Below, in pieces: positions 1-9,542 of a stretch of DNA of 64,000 bases. A program made the position numbers and the translations under genes. Position 1 is the stretch's first letter; every line of letters starts with the position of its first letter. Source of the DNA: Planctobacterium marinum (GTDB lineage: Bacteria > Pseudomonadota > Gammaproteobacteria > Enterobacterales > Alteromonadaceae); NCBI RefSeq assembly GCF_036322805.1, contig NZ_AP027272.1:3658001-3722000 (forward strand), written 5' to 3'. The notes under the pieces are model-generated. The model made no database searches. It was given only the letters and a program-made list of their open reading frames with translations, and was not told the DNA's origin.

Positions 1-909
1 GTCTTCCTGTATCGCGTTGTTGCTATTACCATCTGATACATATTTCTCATAGTTTAGATCTCTTGAGTCCATTGAAACACGAATGAACCCCCCCAAATCT
101 TCGGAACGAACAAGCTCCTCAGCAGAGGCAAGTGTTTCATAGAGCTTCTCACCATGGCGTGTACCAATCACGTTCACTTCAACATCAGACGCAAATAACT
201 CTTTGAGCGCGATGGCCAGATCTTCAACCGTGCAAGCCGGCGCCTTCTTAACAAAAATATCCCCCTGTTTTGCATGTTCAAAGGCATATTGCACCAGCTG
301 CACCGATTCACTTAATGCCATTAGGAACCGGGTCATGTCGGGATTAGTCAGAGTCAAAGGCTGATTATTTTTAATTTGTTCAATAAAACGAGGGATGACC
401 GAACCTCTTGAATACATTACGTTTCCATAGCGCACACACGATATTTGAGTGCCTGGATTTTGTCTCGCATAAGATTGTGCGATCTTTTCCATCACAGCTT
501 TAGTCATTCCCATTGCATTGACCGGCATAACCGCTTTGTCTGTGCTCAGGCAGACAACTTTTTTTACTCCCTGTGCAATAGCAGCTTTAAGGACATTGTC
601 ACTACCGATAACGTTGGTTGCCACAGCCTGCATGGGAAAAAACTCGCAAGAAGGAACCTGCTTTAATGCAGCTGCATGAAAAACATAATCAATATCATTA
701 AGAGCATGGTATATGGAATCATAATCGCGGATATCGCCAATGTAGAACTTAATACGCGAATCATTCATATATTTTGTACGCATTAAATCTTGTTTAGCTT
801 CATCTCTGCTAAATACCCTAATTTCCTTTACATCTTTGTTTGATAACAAATATTCGGTAACAGTCTTTCCAAATGAGCCTGTCCCTCCCGTAATTAAGTA
901 ACAACTCAT
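1..909 (-). CDS. fnlA: UDP-GlcNAc 4,6-dehydratase/epimerase, FnlA/CapE type (partial, C-terminus off the window)
   Basis: The first 303 codons are present, starting at ATG 909; the end lies beyond the left edge. It is an extended short-chain dehydrogenase with an N-terminal NAD(P)-binding motif (TGGTGSFGKT) and the segment HAAALKQVPSCEFFPM. The MxxxK catalytic variant (NAMGMTKA) follows STDKAV. The KQVPSCEFFPM segment fits the FnlA/WbjB/CapE branch, which converts UDP-GlcNAc toward UDP-L-FucNAc or UDP-L-QuiNAc, better than the PseB branch. The family is usually about 340 residues, so some 40 are missing. It is the last gene seen in the O-antigen cluster; the epimerase and reductase partners would be expected just left of the window. 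A PseB-like role is the main alternative. Confidence 0.88.
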   Translation of the reverse strand, partial: MSCYLITGGTGSFGKTVTEYLLSNKDVKEIRVFSRDEAKQDLMRTKYMNDSRIKFYIGDIRDYDSIYHALNDIDYVFHAAALKQVPSCEFFPMQAVATNVIGSDNVLKAAIAQGVKKVVCLSTDKAVMPVNAMGMTKAVMEKIAQSYARQNPGTQISCVRYGNVMYSRGSVIPRFIEQIKNNQPLTLTNPDMTRFLMALSESVQLVQYAFEHAKQGDIFVKKAPACTVEDLAIALKELFASDVEVNVIGTRHGEKLYETLASAEELVRSEDLGGFIRVSMDSRDLNYEKYVSDGNSNNAIQED

Positions 910-956
910 AAAAATATCTCTATTTTGGGTCCATTTTCAGTGACGGTTTCTGTTTA

Positions 957-972
957 GTTAGGAAAACCTAAC
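957..972. repeat. Small hairpin between wzy and fnlA
   Basis: A perfect 6-bp inverted repeat with a 4-base loop (GTTAGG AAAA CCTAAC) lies in the 114-bp gap between wzy and fnlA. There is no T-tract on the minus strand, so it does not look like an intrinsic terminator. It could be a weak mRNA structure or chance. Confidence 0.3.
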
Positions 973-1023
973 TTTCGTTCTAATCTTAACAATTATGGAA
1001 GTAGCGTTAATTGAATCAGTTCG

Positions 1024-2256
1024 CTACCCTGAATTCGTTGGGCGAATATAATAGCGACCAAATACCCATATAGGAATAAAAAGCTTCAGAAAAAATATAA
1101 GTCCACCCTGTAGGTCAACACCAAAAAGGGAAAATAACGAAATTAAATAAACGGTATATAAAACGGCAACCAATGGGTTATTGTTTGACTTTTTCAAACT
1201 ATTCCACATCACCCTTGAAAAAGCACCTGTGAGGAACATCCCTATCGTAATCCCAATCCAAGAGAAGTTAATGAATAACTCGCCAATAAAGCCTGGAGGT
1301 GTTCCAGACATACTATCTTCCTTTCCATATATTTCTCTGGTTACAAACAGCCTGCTCTCCATTGCAGGCTTGTCCTCCCATAATACCCTAGGTATTGGCA
1401 TTACTAAGATGTTTGCAAAGGTTTCACCATACAAATACAACTCTTTTTCAGAAACTTTTCCAACAATCAACGCTAGCTTATCTATAGCAAGTAAATATGG
1501 CTTTGTCATGACATGATTGTATGTGGTTTGATATACGCTCACGTTTGCCGTATCTTCACCGCGACTAGACTCTCGTAGTAAGCCCAATCCACCTATTACG
1601 AAAACGGAGGTTACTACAAACATCTTTACCGGAAATTTTTTTTCACTCACCAAGCTTCTAACAATTAGAGCTGCAACTATATAGAGCAAAACTGATAACC
1701 TAGCATTCAAAACAACTGCTCCGGACAGCGCCAGTAAAAACATAAGCCAATGTACTACGCCGACGCCTTTACCGCCTCTCTGGGCAAATTTCAGAAGGAA
1801 GGCAACTAATAATATATCCGCCCCCCACCCTAGAAAAGCATATGATGTTCTTATTCCATCTTCTGTTACAAAAAACCTTGCCCCTAAAGCACCGGCGCTC
1901 TGCATATAGACAGCTATTAACAACGTGGCGGATATAATTGTAAATTTATGAATAAAGCGCGAACGCTTTAAGAAAGATTTTCTAACCGTGTTGAGAGAAA
2001 TAAATGACACCCGTGGGACCAAGTATCCAATTGCAAAAAATGCAACCGCATTTAACAATGCCCCTACACCATATAAGTAGTAGTCTGGCGGAGATTCGAA
2101 ATAGTAAAATGACCTAAAAAAACAACCTAGTATGACTAGGCAAAGTAACAAAAATGGGGGAGAAAATATCTGAATAGTATTCTGTCTATGTGCAATAAAA
2201 AACAAAACACTCATTGCCAACAGACATGAAACCAGACCTAGAATTGCTTCAAACAA
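1024..2256 (-). CDS. wzy: O-antigen polymerase Wzy-like membrane protein
   Basis: A 410-residue polytopic membrane protein, hydrophobic almost throughout with about 10-12 likely membrane segments. It carries the conserved loop MPIPRVLWEDKP (about residues 286-297) followed by GTPPGFIGELFINFSWIG (about 318-335), a pattern seen in oligosaccharide-repeat polymerases of the O-antigen/EPS type. Wzy joins undecaprenyl-linked repeat units at the periplasmic face of the inner membrane. It lies 5 bp after the wzx flippase, as expected for a Wzx/Wzy-dependent locus. Sequence conservation in the family is poor, so the call rests on topology, the loop motif and neighbours. WaaL ligase is the main alternative, but the loop fits a polymerase better. 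Confidence 0.78.
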   Translation of the reverse strand: MFEAILGLVSCLLAMSVLFFIAHRQNTIQIFSPPFLLLCLVILGCFFRSFYYFESPPDYYLYGVGALLNAVAFFAIGYLVPRVSFISLNTVRKSFLKRSRFIHKFTIISATLLIAVYMQSAGALGARFFVTEDGIRTSYAFLGWGADILLVAFLLKFAQRGGKGVGVVHWLMFLLALSGAVVLNARLSVLLYIVAALIVRSLVSEKKFPVKMFVVTSVFVIGGLGLLRESSRGEDTANVSVYQTTYNHVMTKPYLLAIDKLALIVGKVSEKELYLYGETFANILVMPIPRVLWEDKPAMESRLFVTREIYGKEDSMSGTPPGFIGELFINFSWIGITIGMFLTGAFSRVMWNSLKKSNNNPLVAVLYTVYLISLFSLFGVDLQGGLIFFLKLFIPIWVFGRYYIRPTNSG

Positions 2257-2261
2257 ACCAA

Positions 2262-3686
2262 CTACTCAACTAATACTGTTTTCTTGTGAGCGTTTATAAG
2301 ATTAAGGTAATTGATGATGTCTCTTTTAGCGATGGAGACTGTTAACCCTAAATAAAACACTAAAAAAACTAGACTCAAAACTACCGGATTTAGACTATCT
2401 CCTACTAATTTGAATAGACAATATGAAAATGCAAGTAATACCGTGTAGTATATCTGAGTAATCCCGATATAACCTGAAGAAAAAAAAGTCTTAAATTCCA
2501 CATACTTGACAATATTTAAAACAATTAACCCTAAAGAGTTTGCCACCGCCGCACCAATAATACCGTACCATGGAACGAGTCCCGCAATCAATAATATCAT
2601 CAACGTAAATGAGATTGTATTATTCAAAACTTCAATACGTCTCTTTTCAGAGTAAATCAAGTACTTTCCTACATTTCCAGTAAGTACATTGAAAAACCTG
2701 CCTAAAAAAAGTATTTCGAGTACCAAGCCATATCTTTCGTCTACATCCCAGAATAATAGCAAATCCGCACTAAAAACAATTACCAAGAAAACCAGTGGCA
2801 CAGAGATAAAAGAAAGCATTTTACTGGTTAAAGACATAATCTCTATCGATACTGAATGCTCACCATTAACTATCAGCTTTGCCAGGGCAGGACTATTGTG
2901 ACTAGACACTAGCGTTAAAAAAACATTCATGAGCACGGCTATGCGAGAACAAATAAAATATATTCCCAAATCCTCCGCCCCCAAAAAAAACGCTAACAAT
3001 ATTACATCACCTAAAGCAATTACATTTAAAATCAGATCATTTACATAAAATGCCACACTCTTTTTAAATGCTGCAACAAAACGACCTGGCCCCATAAAAG
3101 CTTCTTTTAGTACGGAGGAATACCGGTAGGAAAAAGTAAGGCTTAGAAAGAGAAAAATTAGCCCCCAACCAAGATAGAAATATTCTTTCAAACTTGGTAC
3201 TAAAAAAAACAACATAATTAAGAAAAACGTCGCTAAATGCCTACCATAGTCTCTAAAATACCCAAGTGATAGAAAATCTCTATTGGCTATCGCAACCCCA
3301 CTTAAAAAATTTGAAAGCACCAAGACTAGAACTGACAAAGATATACTTAAGAAGTTTTCCAGAAGAAATTGAAAGGCCCCTAAACTTAGATCACCTTGCT
3401 TCTGGAAAGCAGCCAAAATGACACACATCGAAGTACAGACAAAAACTGCAGCTCTCAGCAGCGCTGATATATTTTTTGAACTACTGCTATTGTTTACATA
3501 ATGAAGGGTGGCAAAGTCTCTCAAACCAAACTGAAAAACAACTGCTAGCATCATAATTGTGCTAAGAAATACACCATATTGACCAACAGCCTCAATTCCC
3601 ATGCTTCTTTCAATAATGATGGTATTGATAACCTGAAGCCCTGAAGCTATCAAAAAAGAGGCTAATATAACAACTAACTGCTTCAC
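2262..3686 (-). CDS. wzx: Polysaccharide flippase Wzx (MOP superfamily)
   Basis: A 474-residue integral membrane protein with about 12-14 hydrophobic segments. It begins with an RND-type helix followed by an amphipathic GLRDFATLHYV stretch, typical of Wzx/RfbX oligosaccharide flippases. Wzx moves lipid-linked repeat units across the inner membrane for polymerization. Its start overlaps the end of the upstream glycosyltransferase by 4 bp (ATGA), implying translational coupling, and the polymerase follows after 5 bp. Base composition is notably AT-rich, as is common in O-antigen-specific genes. Confidence 0.88.
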   Translation of the reverse strand: MKQLVVILASFLIASGLQVINTIIIERSMGIEAVGQYGVFLSTIMMLAVVFQFGLRDFATLHYVNNSSSSKNISALLRAAVFVCTSMCVILAAFQKQGDLSLGAFQFLLENFLSISLSVLVLVLSNFLSGVAIANRDFLSLGYFRDYGRHLATFFLIMLFFLVPSLKEYFYLGWGLIFLFLSLTFSYRYSSVLKEAFMGPGRFVAAFKKSVAFYVNDLILNVIALGDVILLAFFLGAEDLGIYFICSRIAVLMNVFLTLVSSHNSPALAKLIVNGEHSVSIEIMSLTSKMLSFISVPLVFLVIVFSADLLLFWDVDERYGLVLEILFLGRFFNVLTGNVGKYLIYSEKRRIEVLNNTISFTLMILLIAGLVPWYGIIGAAVANSLGLIVLNIVKYVEFKTFFSSGYIGITQIYYTVLLAFSYCLFKLVGDSLNPVVLSLVFLVFYLGLTVSIAKRDIINYLNLINAHKKTVLVE

Positions 3687-4768
3687 AAATTATCGTACTC
3701 AGTGATGAGTTTATCTGTACAAATGGCCTCAAGGTAATGCTCTTTAATATAACTGGCATTGGCCTGAATCATATCTTCCTTTTTTGAATCGGACACCAGA
3801 ACTTCCAGCATTGCCTTTACTATGTTTTCTTTGTTTTCTAAACCCTTTTCTATCCAAACTATGTTATCAGAAGGAAAAGCATCCACATAAGAATCTTGAC
3901 GATTTAAGATCATGACATTCCTACATAAACATCCTTCAAGGACGGAGTTTGCCAGCAAGTCATTCTCGCCAACACTTATAAAAACATCCGATGCACACTG
4001 CGCTGATAAATATTCATCATATCCAAGCCCATCAATAAATATCACTTTATCCATCAAACCTAATTCATCAAGTTCCATTTTTACCTTATCTAACAGTAAT
4101 TTTTCTCTTGAGGTTGTCTCAGGGAATAAAAATAGCATCCTAACGTCTTTTTCTTTAAGTTCTGAAAAGGCCTGAGCGATCACATCTACCCTCCAGAATT
4201 GCATAAAACGCCGACAATGGAAGTAAACCCTAGTTTCACTTCCAATGCAGAGCTTCTCTCTAAAGCTTCTTCTTCTTTCATCATAATCAACAATTGGATT
4301 TATTCCATAAGGTACGACTGCATATTTACAGTTTTGTAATCCTTTAAATGGTTTTAAATATTCAAAAACAGATTTGGTTGAACATGAAAGCGTATGCGCT
4401 CGCTTTAGAGTGAAGTTAATCATTTTTTTAATTAACCGATTACGCAACGCGTGATCATACACATCGGGACCGTATATAGAAATTATAAACTTTCGGCGTA
4501 AAAACAAACTAAACAATGCATAAGAGGAAGCACCATGAAAATCGACGGCTTTATAGCTCAAAGCTTTTAGTAGCCAAACTACTTTCGGAATTGCAAACAA
4601 ATAACCGACTAACCCCTTAGCCATAGGCTTGATATATAGGTTATCATCATGCTCCTTCGTATGTTTCTGTAAAGATATAAAAAAAACCCTATGACCTTTG
4701 TATCTCAAAGAGTCAACACGACGATTTACTAAGCTATAATCTCCCCGGCCTAAAATCGCAATATTCAT
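3683..4768 (-). CDS. Glycosyltransferase, GT4-like
   Basis: A 361-residue soluble protein with a GT-B-like two-domain layout. The N-terminal half opens with a beta strand (MNIAILGRGDY) and contains IYGPDVYDHA near residue 130, similar to the G-D region of GT4 acceptor domains. The C-terminal half has DGLGYDEYLSAQCASDVFIS followed by a nucleotide-sugar-binding region with E in LLANSVLEGC. It presumably adds one sugar of the O-unit at the cytoplasmic face; donor and acceptor cannot be read from the sequence. It is coupled by 4-bp overlaps to both the upstream sulfotransferase and the downstream flippase. Confidence 0.75.
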   Translation of the reverse strand: MNIAILGRGDYSLVNRRVDSLRYKGHRVFFISLQKHTKEHDDNLYIKPMAKGLVGYLFAIPKVVWLLKALSYKAVDFHGASSYALFSLFLRRKFIISIYGPDVYDHALRNRLIKKMINFTLKRAHTLSCSTKSVFEYLKPFKGLQNCKYAVVPYGINPIVDYDERRRSFREKLCIGSETRVYFHCRRFMQFWRVDVIAQAFSELKEKDVRMLFLFPETTSREKLLLDKVKMELDELGLMDKVIFIDGLGYDEYLSAQCASDVFISVGENDLLANSVLEGCLCRNVMILNRQDSYVDAFPSDNIVWIEKGLENKENIVKAMLEVLVSDSKKEDMIQANASYIKEHYLEAICTDKLITEYDNL

Positions 4769-5721
4769 TTAACGGACCCTCGAGCCTTCCAATCAAATTG
4801 ATAGTTGAAATTACAGTACTCAATATCTTTAGAATAAAATTTGAGCAGCAACTCTTCGGTATCGTTGAAATCTGTTGAGTTTACTTCTCCGTCATAATCA
4901 ACTTCGTTAACCCTATGATATAATTTTGCGAAGGTATTTCGAGTAGGACCGAGTAGTTTTTTAAATGGAGTTTTCATAAGTAGTATATAAGCACGCCTAG
5001 CATACATGTATAACATGTGAAGTAATCGCGATCTTACTTTCACTGTTTTGTTGGAAACGTTAAATTGGAATCCTTCATAAAATTCAGGAGTTATACCAAT
5101 GAACCGACACAAATCATTCATTGTTTCCTGAGGTTTACTTTTTAATTGGTCAAAGCTATAAATTTTTAGGTTCCTTCCAAAGGCTTCGGTATATAAAGAT
5201 AGAAATTTCGAGTACTCGCCGGATTCCTTAGCAAAAAAACACGCATCTGTATCTGTAAAAGTTGTTGATATTGGCCTGTTCAATTGAAGATATTCTTTTA
5301 AAGTAATAGTACTTCTCAAAGTTCCTTGTTGGATCGCAAATCTATGCCAAGAAATAAATCTGTCGACAGGATGCCTTAACACCCCAATAATGAAGACATT
5401 TCTGAAATACTTACTTATGGATTTTATTCGTTTGATTGTATCTGGAAAGTGTAAATAGTCTGGTGTCGACTCGACAAGAACTCTAACATTACTCGTTCGT
5501 TCAGGAAACAAACTTAAAAAATCATCTACATTTTCTGAATAAGCTTTTGGAACTTTACTTTTGTTCATTTTATAAAACTCAGGCGACATAAAATAAAATG
5601 TCTGTTTCATTACAGAACCAAGCGCCTGCTCGTGGGCTGACAAATAGTCAAAAAGACTAGATGTTCCCGACTTTTGTGCTCCAACAATTAAGACAAGATC
5701 TAATGCCTGCGCGTTTTCCAT
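4765..5721 (-). CDS. Sulfotransferase (PAPS-dependent) in the polysaccharide cluster
   Basis: A 318-residue protein with the 5'-phosphosulfate-binding loop near the N-terminus (GAQKSGTSS, residues 14-22) and the 3'-phosphate-binding region VLRHPVDRFISWH (about 114-127). These are the two hallmarks of the PAPS-dependent sulfotransferase fold. No signal peptide or membrane anchor is visible, so it should act in the cytoplasm on an undecaprenyl-linked sugar before flipping. It overlaps the downstream glycosyltransferase by 4 bp. Inference: the surface polysaccharide made here is sulfated, common in marine bacteria but unusual inside an O-antigen operon. The acceptor sugar is unknown. Confidence 0.85.
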   Translation of the reverse strand: MENAQALDLVLIVGAQKSGTSSLFDYLSAHEQALGSVMKQTFYFMSPEFYKMNKSKVPKAYSENVDDFLSLFPERTSNVRVLVESTPDYLHFPDTIKRIKSISKYFRNVFIIGVLRHPVDRFISWHRFAIQQGTLRSTITLKEYLQLNRPISTTFTDTDACFFAKESGEYSKFLSLYTEAFGRNLKIYSFDQLKSKPQETMNDLCRFIGITPEFYEGFQFNVSNKTVKVRSRLLHMLYMYARRAYILLMKTPFKKLLGPTRNTFAKLYHRVNEVDYDGEVNSTDFNDTEELLLKFYSKDIEYCNFNYQFDWKARGSVK

Positions 5722-5827
5722 TCAATATATTCCTTTCATCTGATACTTTATAAACTCGTTCATTCAAATATAAGTTTTGCAAACATCCATAAAATGTAGA
5801 CTTGCATAGATTTCCTGATTATCCACT

Positions 5828-6700
5828 TTACTCAGCCAGCTTCAGTAGCTTATTGGACGTTGGTGGTATTTAAACTGCCGATTTCGTTAATGCTTAAAAA
5901 GTATTCGTGCTAAATCTGTTAAACAATACTTCGCCAGATTATAGGGAAGGTGCTTTGTCCCTATTGCGTAGTAACTACCTCTAGCGAGTTCTTAACATTC
6001 CCGATCGTCGTATTGGACGATTGAAGGCTGCATGTTCAGGCTTTTTAGATCCCCTTTCGCATACAGCTGTTCTCAGATATCAATGGCTATGCCACTGAAT
6101 CAGAATAATCGGTCAGAAATCACTATACCCTCTGGTTGGCTATATTAATCGCGGAATAACATAACCCTTGGCTCCCTCAACAACCGTCATCTTCATTATT
6201 GGTGGGTTCACTTTCTAATTCAATTCGACCGCAGCAACAAACTGAGTCATCCAAAATGCGCTACGACAGCGCTTACCGCTTCGAAGCTCGATTCCCAGTA
6301 GATATCATCGAGTTGAATAATTCTGCCTGTTTAGTGATGATCTCAATTTTCTTTAATGGCATGCAACAGTTCATATTTCATCTTCCCGGCCTCGTCTTAA
6401 CTTACCTTTAGCTAACGCATCAACTCCATAGCTGAAGTGTCTATTTTGGATTGCGTTAGCAGGTGCATTACATTAAACCACTTTGTGAGTGACAGCCTAG
6501 CATTATCAAAGACGGTACCACTGATATACGATTGCTGCTTACCATGATTAGTTCATAAAAGCTATCGTGCCCCAAGTTTACAATAGGATTTACCCACACA
6601 TTCTCTGAGTAATCCCCGAGGGATAGCGTCACTGGAGCATTACATCTCTATACTTTTCTTCATTTCCGTAGTCTCCCGTCTACTCGAAAACACCACTTCC
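5828..6700 (-). pseudogene. Decayed IS1595-family transposase remnant
   Basis: This gene-free stretch translates on the minus strand, in several frames with many stops, into an ordered series of IS1595-family transposase fragments. About 6519-6412 gives GTVFDNARLSLTKWF with HLLTQSK. About 6386-6293 gives KMKYELLHAIKEN and RIIQLDDIYWE (catalytic-domain DD region). About 6260-6146 gives QFVAAVELN and MKMTVVEG. About 5990-5890 gives ARGSYYAIGTKHLP. About 5870-5828 gives IPPTSNKLLKLAE at the family's C-terminus. The order matches an intact transposase of about 300 residues. At least five frame changes or stops make it a dead relic. Terminal repeats and target duplications could not be located, so the ends are approximate. 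Confidence 0.78.
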
Positions 6701-6880
6701 TTTTCGAAGCTGCTCTTTATTATTTTCCATTTCGAGAACGTTAAAACTATAATTACACACAATGAAATGCAGGACCCCTAAGATCAATAACAAGGCAGTT
6801 ACTTATCATAAATCACTTGGTTCTGAATGCCATGATTTTACCAAAAACAGCTTATCGGATAATGTTCATTATTGAACAGT

Positions 6881-7603
6881 TTAGGTGTTGCGCTTTTCAA
6901 TATCCACAGCTACGTAAACCATTTCACCATTGTCTGCTAAAAAATACGCATTTTTGTATGGTGGATGAGTCATAGCTCTTAAATAATCAATGGCCTCTCG
7001 CATCGTTACTGGTTTATCCATATCAATTTCAAGCAGCTCCTTATAATCCGATATGGAGTTGTAATTGCCAGTATTTGGCATTTTAACCTGTTCATAATTA
7101 CCAACAATCAAAGCTTCTAAGTTCTCATTGAAAAGCTTATATTCTAAGTCCAGAACTCTGTCATATACTGATTTCGAAGTATCCCATTCAAATACCTCAA
7201 TCTGCTGCTGATAAAGAATATCGCCATGATCAACCTCTGAATCCATCAAATGAATAGTTGCACCAATCGGTTTCTTATTTAAAAGTGAAAAAACTTGGGG
7301 AAACCAACCTCTGTTATATGGATTTAACCCTGGGTGGATATTTATGCATCTGACATTTTCCACCAATGACTTGGGGAAGATTTGCTTACAATGACAAGAA
7401 AAACCCAAATCAAAATTTTCAATTAAAAAGTTACAATTTTCTTTGACATCTAAGGACTCAATAGTACCTTGGTTAATTTCGTCTTCAAACAATTTAAGTC
7501 CCTTCGGGGAGCAAAAGAAACGCACTTGATAGTTGGTACGTTTAAAAGTATCAAATGCCTTCTTATACCACCATTTATTATCCGTCAATATAAATAAATT
7601 CAT
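6881..7603 (-). CDS. vioF: dTDP-4-amino-4,6-dideoxyglucose N-formyltransferase (VioF-like)
   Basis: A 240-residue formyltransferase of the N10-formyl-THF type. The catalytic core is visible: NIHPGLNPYNRGW (Asn88, His90) and the downstream Asp in DSEVDHGDI (about 125), matching the N-H-D triad. It follows the aminotransferase vioA with a 4-bp overlap. With rmlA, rmlB and vioA it completes synthesis of dTDP-4-formamido-4,6-dideoxy-D-glucose (dTDP-Qui4NFo), an O-antigen sugar donor. The C-terminal part (residues 190-240, with TMREAIDYLRAMTHPP) resembles the accessory region of VioF/FdtF enzymes. A related 3-formamido sugar is less likely because the partner enzyme looks like VioA. Confidence 0.85.
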   Translation of the reverse strand: MNLFILTDNKWWYKKAFDTFKRTNYQVRFFCSPKGLKLFEDEINQGTIESLDVKENCNFLIENFDLGFSCHCKQIFPKSLVENVRCINIHPGLNPYNRGWFPQVFSLLNKKPIGATIHLMDSEVDHGDILYQQQIEVFEWDTSKSVYDRVLDLEYKLFNENLEALIVGNYEQVKMPNTGNYNSISDYKELLEIDMDKPVTMREAIDYLRAMTHPPYKNAYFLADNGEMVYVAVDIEKRNT

Positions 7604-8670
7604 ACGCTATACAATGTATCTATAACTTTCTTTTGCTCTAAAGGACTCAATCCCGGATAAATCGGTAAGCACAAAATCCTACTAGCAACGTCTCGCGAAA
7701 TTTCGCATACCTGATTGCTTCCCAAATAATTCAAATTGTCTAAACTTGGATAAAAATACCGTCTTGGAAGAATACATCTTTCTTTCAATTGAGCACTCGT
7801 CCTAAGTACGTCAGCTTCCGACCCGAATAACACTGGTGCATATGCATGGTTGTTGAGGCTGTTTTTATTCCATTGCTGAAAACTTAAACCGTCTGGCAAC
7901 TCCCTCAGATAAGTTTCCCAAATCTCAGCACGCTGTTGATTAATAGCTGAAATTTCATCTAGTACACACAACCCCATTGCTGCTTCAAATTCGTTCATTT
8001 TAGCATTAGTGCCTTGTAACTCAACTGAGTCTGGGCCAGCAATGCCAAAATTTATCATTAAGCGAATTTTTTCTGCCAACTCATTATCATCTGTAATAAT
8101 GGCCCCTCCTTCTATGGTGTGGAAAAGCTTGGTTGCATGAAAACTGACTACACTAATATCGCCGTAATTTAAAACGCTTTGCCCTTTATATTGAGTACCG
8201 AAAGCGTGTGCAGCATCATAAATAACTTTTAAATTGTGTTTAAGCGCTACATCCCGTATCAGTTCGACGTCACAAGGATTGCCAAAAACGTGAACAGGCA
8301 CAATTGCACTAGTCTGCTCAGTGATCAGAGCTTCAATGTTGTTCGGTTCAAGATTAAAAGTATTTGGATCAATATCTGCAAAAACTGGCTTGAGACCTTC
8401 CCATGTTAAAGTGCAAGTAGTAGCAGCAAAGCTAAACGGAGTGGTAATTACTTCACCTTGCAACTCTAAGGCTTTATAGGCAAGGTGAAGGGCTAGCGAA
8501 CCGTTGGCTACAAGGATAAGGTGCTTAACTCCTAAATGATCTTGAAGGCGTTTTTCAAGCTCTCTGAGTAAAACACCGTTGTTAGTGAGCCAACCAGTAT
8601 CGTAAATACGATTCACATAATCTATGTATTTTGCCTTATTCGGCAAATAAGATTTAGTGACAGGTATCAC
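7600..8670 (-). CDS. vioA: dTDP-4-amino-4,6-dideoxyglucose transaminase (VioA-like, DegT/DnrJ/EryC1/StrS)
   Basis: A 356-residue PLP-dependent sugar aminotransferase. Landmarks are [10 protein letters not shown] near residue 56, the PLP-ring Asp in IYDAAHAFG (Asp152), and the Schiff-base lysine in SFHATKLFH (Lys181). It should transfer an amino group to C4 of dTDP-4-keto-6-deoxyglucose made by RmlB. It sits between rmlA and vioF with 4-bp ATGA overlaps on both sides, so all four enzymes are translationally coupled. Family members differ in regiochemistry; the adjoining VioF-type formyltransferase is what favours the Qui4N product. Confidence 0.86.
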   Translation of the reverse strand: MIPVTKSYLPNKAKYIDYVNRIYDTGWLTNNGVLLRELEKRLQDHLGVKHLILVANGSLALHLAYKALELQGEVITTPFSFAATTCTLTWEGLKPVFADIDPNTFNLEPNNIEALITEQTSAIVPVHVFGNPCDVELIRDVALKHNLKVIYDAAHAFGTQYKGQSVLNYGDISVVSFHATKLFHTIEGGAIITDDNELAEKIRLMINFGIAGPDSVELQGTNAKMNEFEAAMGLCVLDEISAINQQRAEIWETYLRELPDGLSFQQWNKNSLNNHAYAPVLFGSEADVLRTSAQLKERCILPRRYFYPSLDNLNYLGSNQVCEISRDVASRILCLPIYPGLSPLEQKKVIDTLYSV

Positions 8671-9542
8671 TTAGACTTACCTTTTAATAAATTCATCAAG
8701 TATTGCCCGTAACTATTTTTTGATAAGGCTTTAGCAGTTTGCATAATTTGCTCGTCATTCAACCAATTATTACGCCAAGCAATTTCCTCTAAACATGCAA
8801 TTTTGTAACCTTGGCGCTTTTCAATAGTTTCTACAAACATTGCCGCCTCCAACAAACTCTCATGCGTACCAGTATCAAGCCAAGCGAAACCACGCCCCAG
8901 CAGCTCAACATGCAAACTTCCACTTTCCAAATACATTTGGTTAATATCCGTAATTTCAAGCTCTCCACGGTGTGAGGGTTTTACTTGTTTCGCCTTATCA
9001 ACGACCTCATTGTCGTAAAAATACAAGCCTGTAACAGCATAGTTTGATATTGGGTTTTTAGGTTTTTCTTGAATGCTGACAGCCTTCTGAAACTGGTCAA
9101 ATGCCACCACTCCAAAGCGCTCGGGATCTTTAACTTGATAACCAAATACAGAAGCTCCTGATTTACGGCTTGCAGCTCTTTTAAGGATAGGAGTAAAACC
9201 CTGTCCCCAGAAAATATTATCACCCAAAGCCAAACACACACTGTCACAACCGATGAATTCCTCACCAATAATAAATGCTTGCGCAAGACCATCTGGACTC
9301 TGCTGTATGGCATATTTCAAGTTTACTCCAATATCGGAACCATCTCTCAACACTCTTTGAAAACTAGCTTGATCCTCTGGCGTAGTAATAATTAATACAT
9401 CTTTTATTCCTGCCAACATAAGAACTGAAAGTGGATAATAAATCATTGGTTTGTCATACACGGGCAAGAGCTGTTTTGACACCCCTTTTGTTATTGGATA
9501 AAGACGTGAGCCGGAACCACCGGCCAATATAATTCCCTTCAT
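8667..9542 (-). CDS. rmlA: Glucose-1-phosphate thymidylyltransferase
   Basis: A 291-residue nucleotidyltransferase with the N-terminal signature [13 protein letters not shown] followed by [16 protein letters not shown], typical of RmlA/RfbA. It also has the metal-binding region [12 protein letters not shown] and EKPKNP. It makes dTDP-glucose from dTTP and glucose-1-phosphate, the first step of the dTDP-Qui4NFo pathway here. Length matches the family. It overlaps rmlB and vioA by 4 bp each. rmlC and rmlD are absent from the window, so the dTDP-sugar is probably routed to Qui4N rather than rhamnose. Confidence 0.95.
   Translation of the reverse strand: MKGIILAGGSGSRLYPITKGVSKQLLPVYDKPMIYYPLSVLMLAGIKDVLIITTPEDQASFQRVLRDGSDIGVNLKYAIQQSPDGLAQAFIIGEEFIGCDSVCLALGDNIFWGQGFTPILKRAASRKSGASVFGYQVKDPERFGVVAFDQFQKAVSIQEKPKNPISNYAVTGLYFYDNEVVDKAKQVKPSHRGELEITDINQMYLESGSLHVELLGRGFAWLDTGTHESLLEAAMFVETIEKRQGYKIACLEEIAWRNNWLNDEQIMQTAKALSKNSYGQYLMNLLKGKSK

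Noticed and set aside
6199-6411. Open 70-codon frame on the plus strand in the sulfotransferase-vioF gap
   Set aside because: It is antisense to the decayed IS1595 transposase fragments and has no ribosome-binding site or recognisable protein features.
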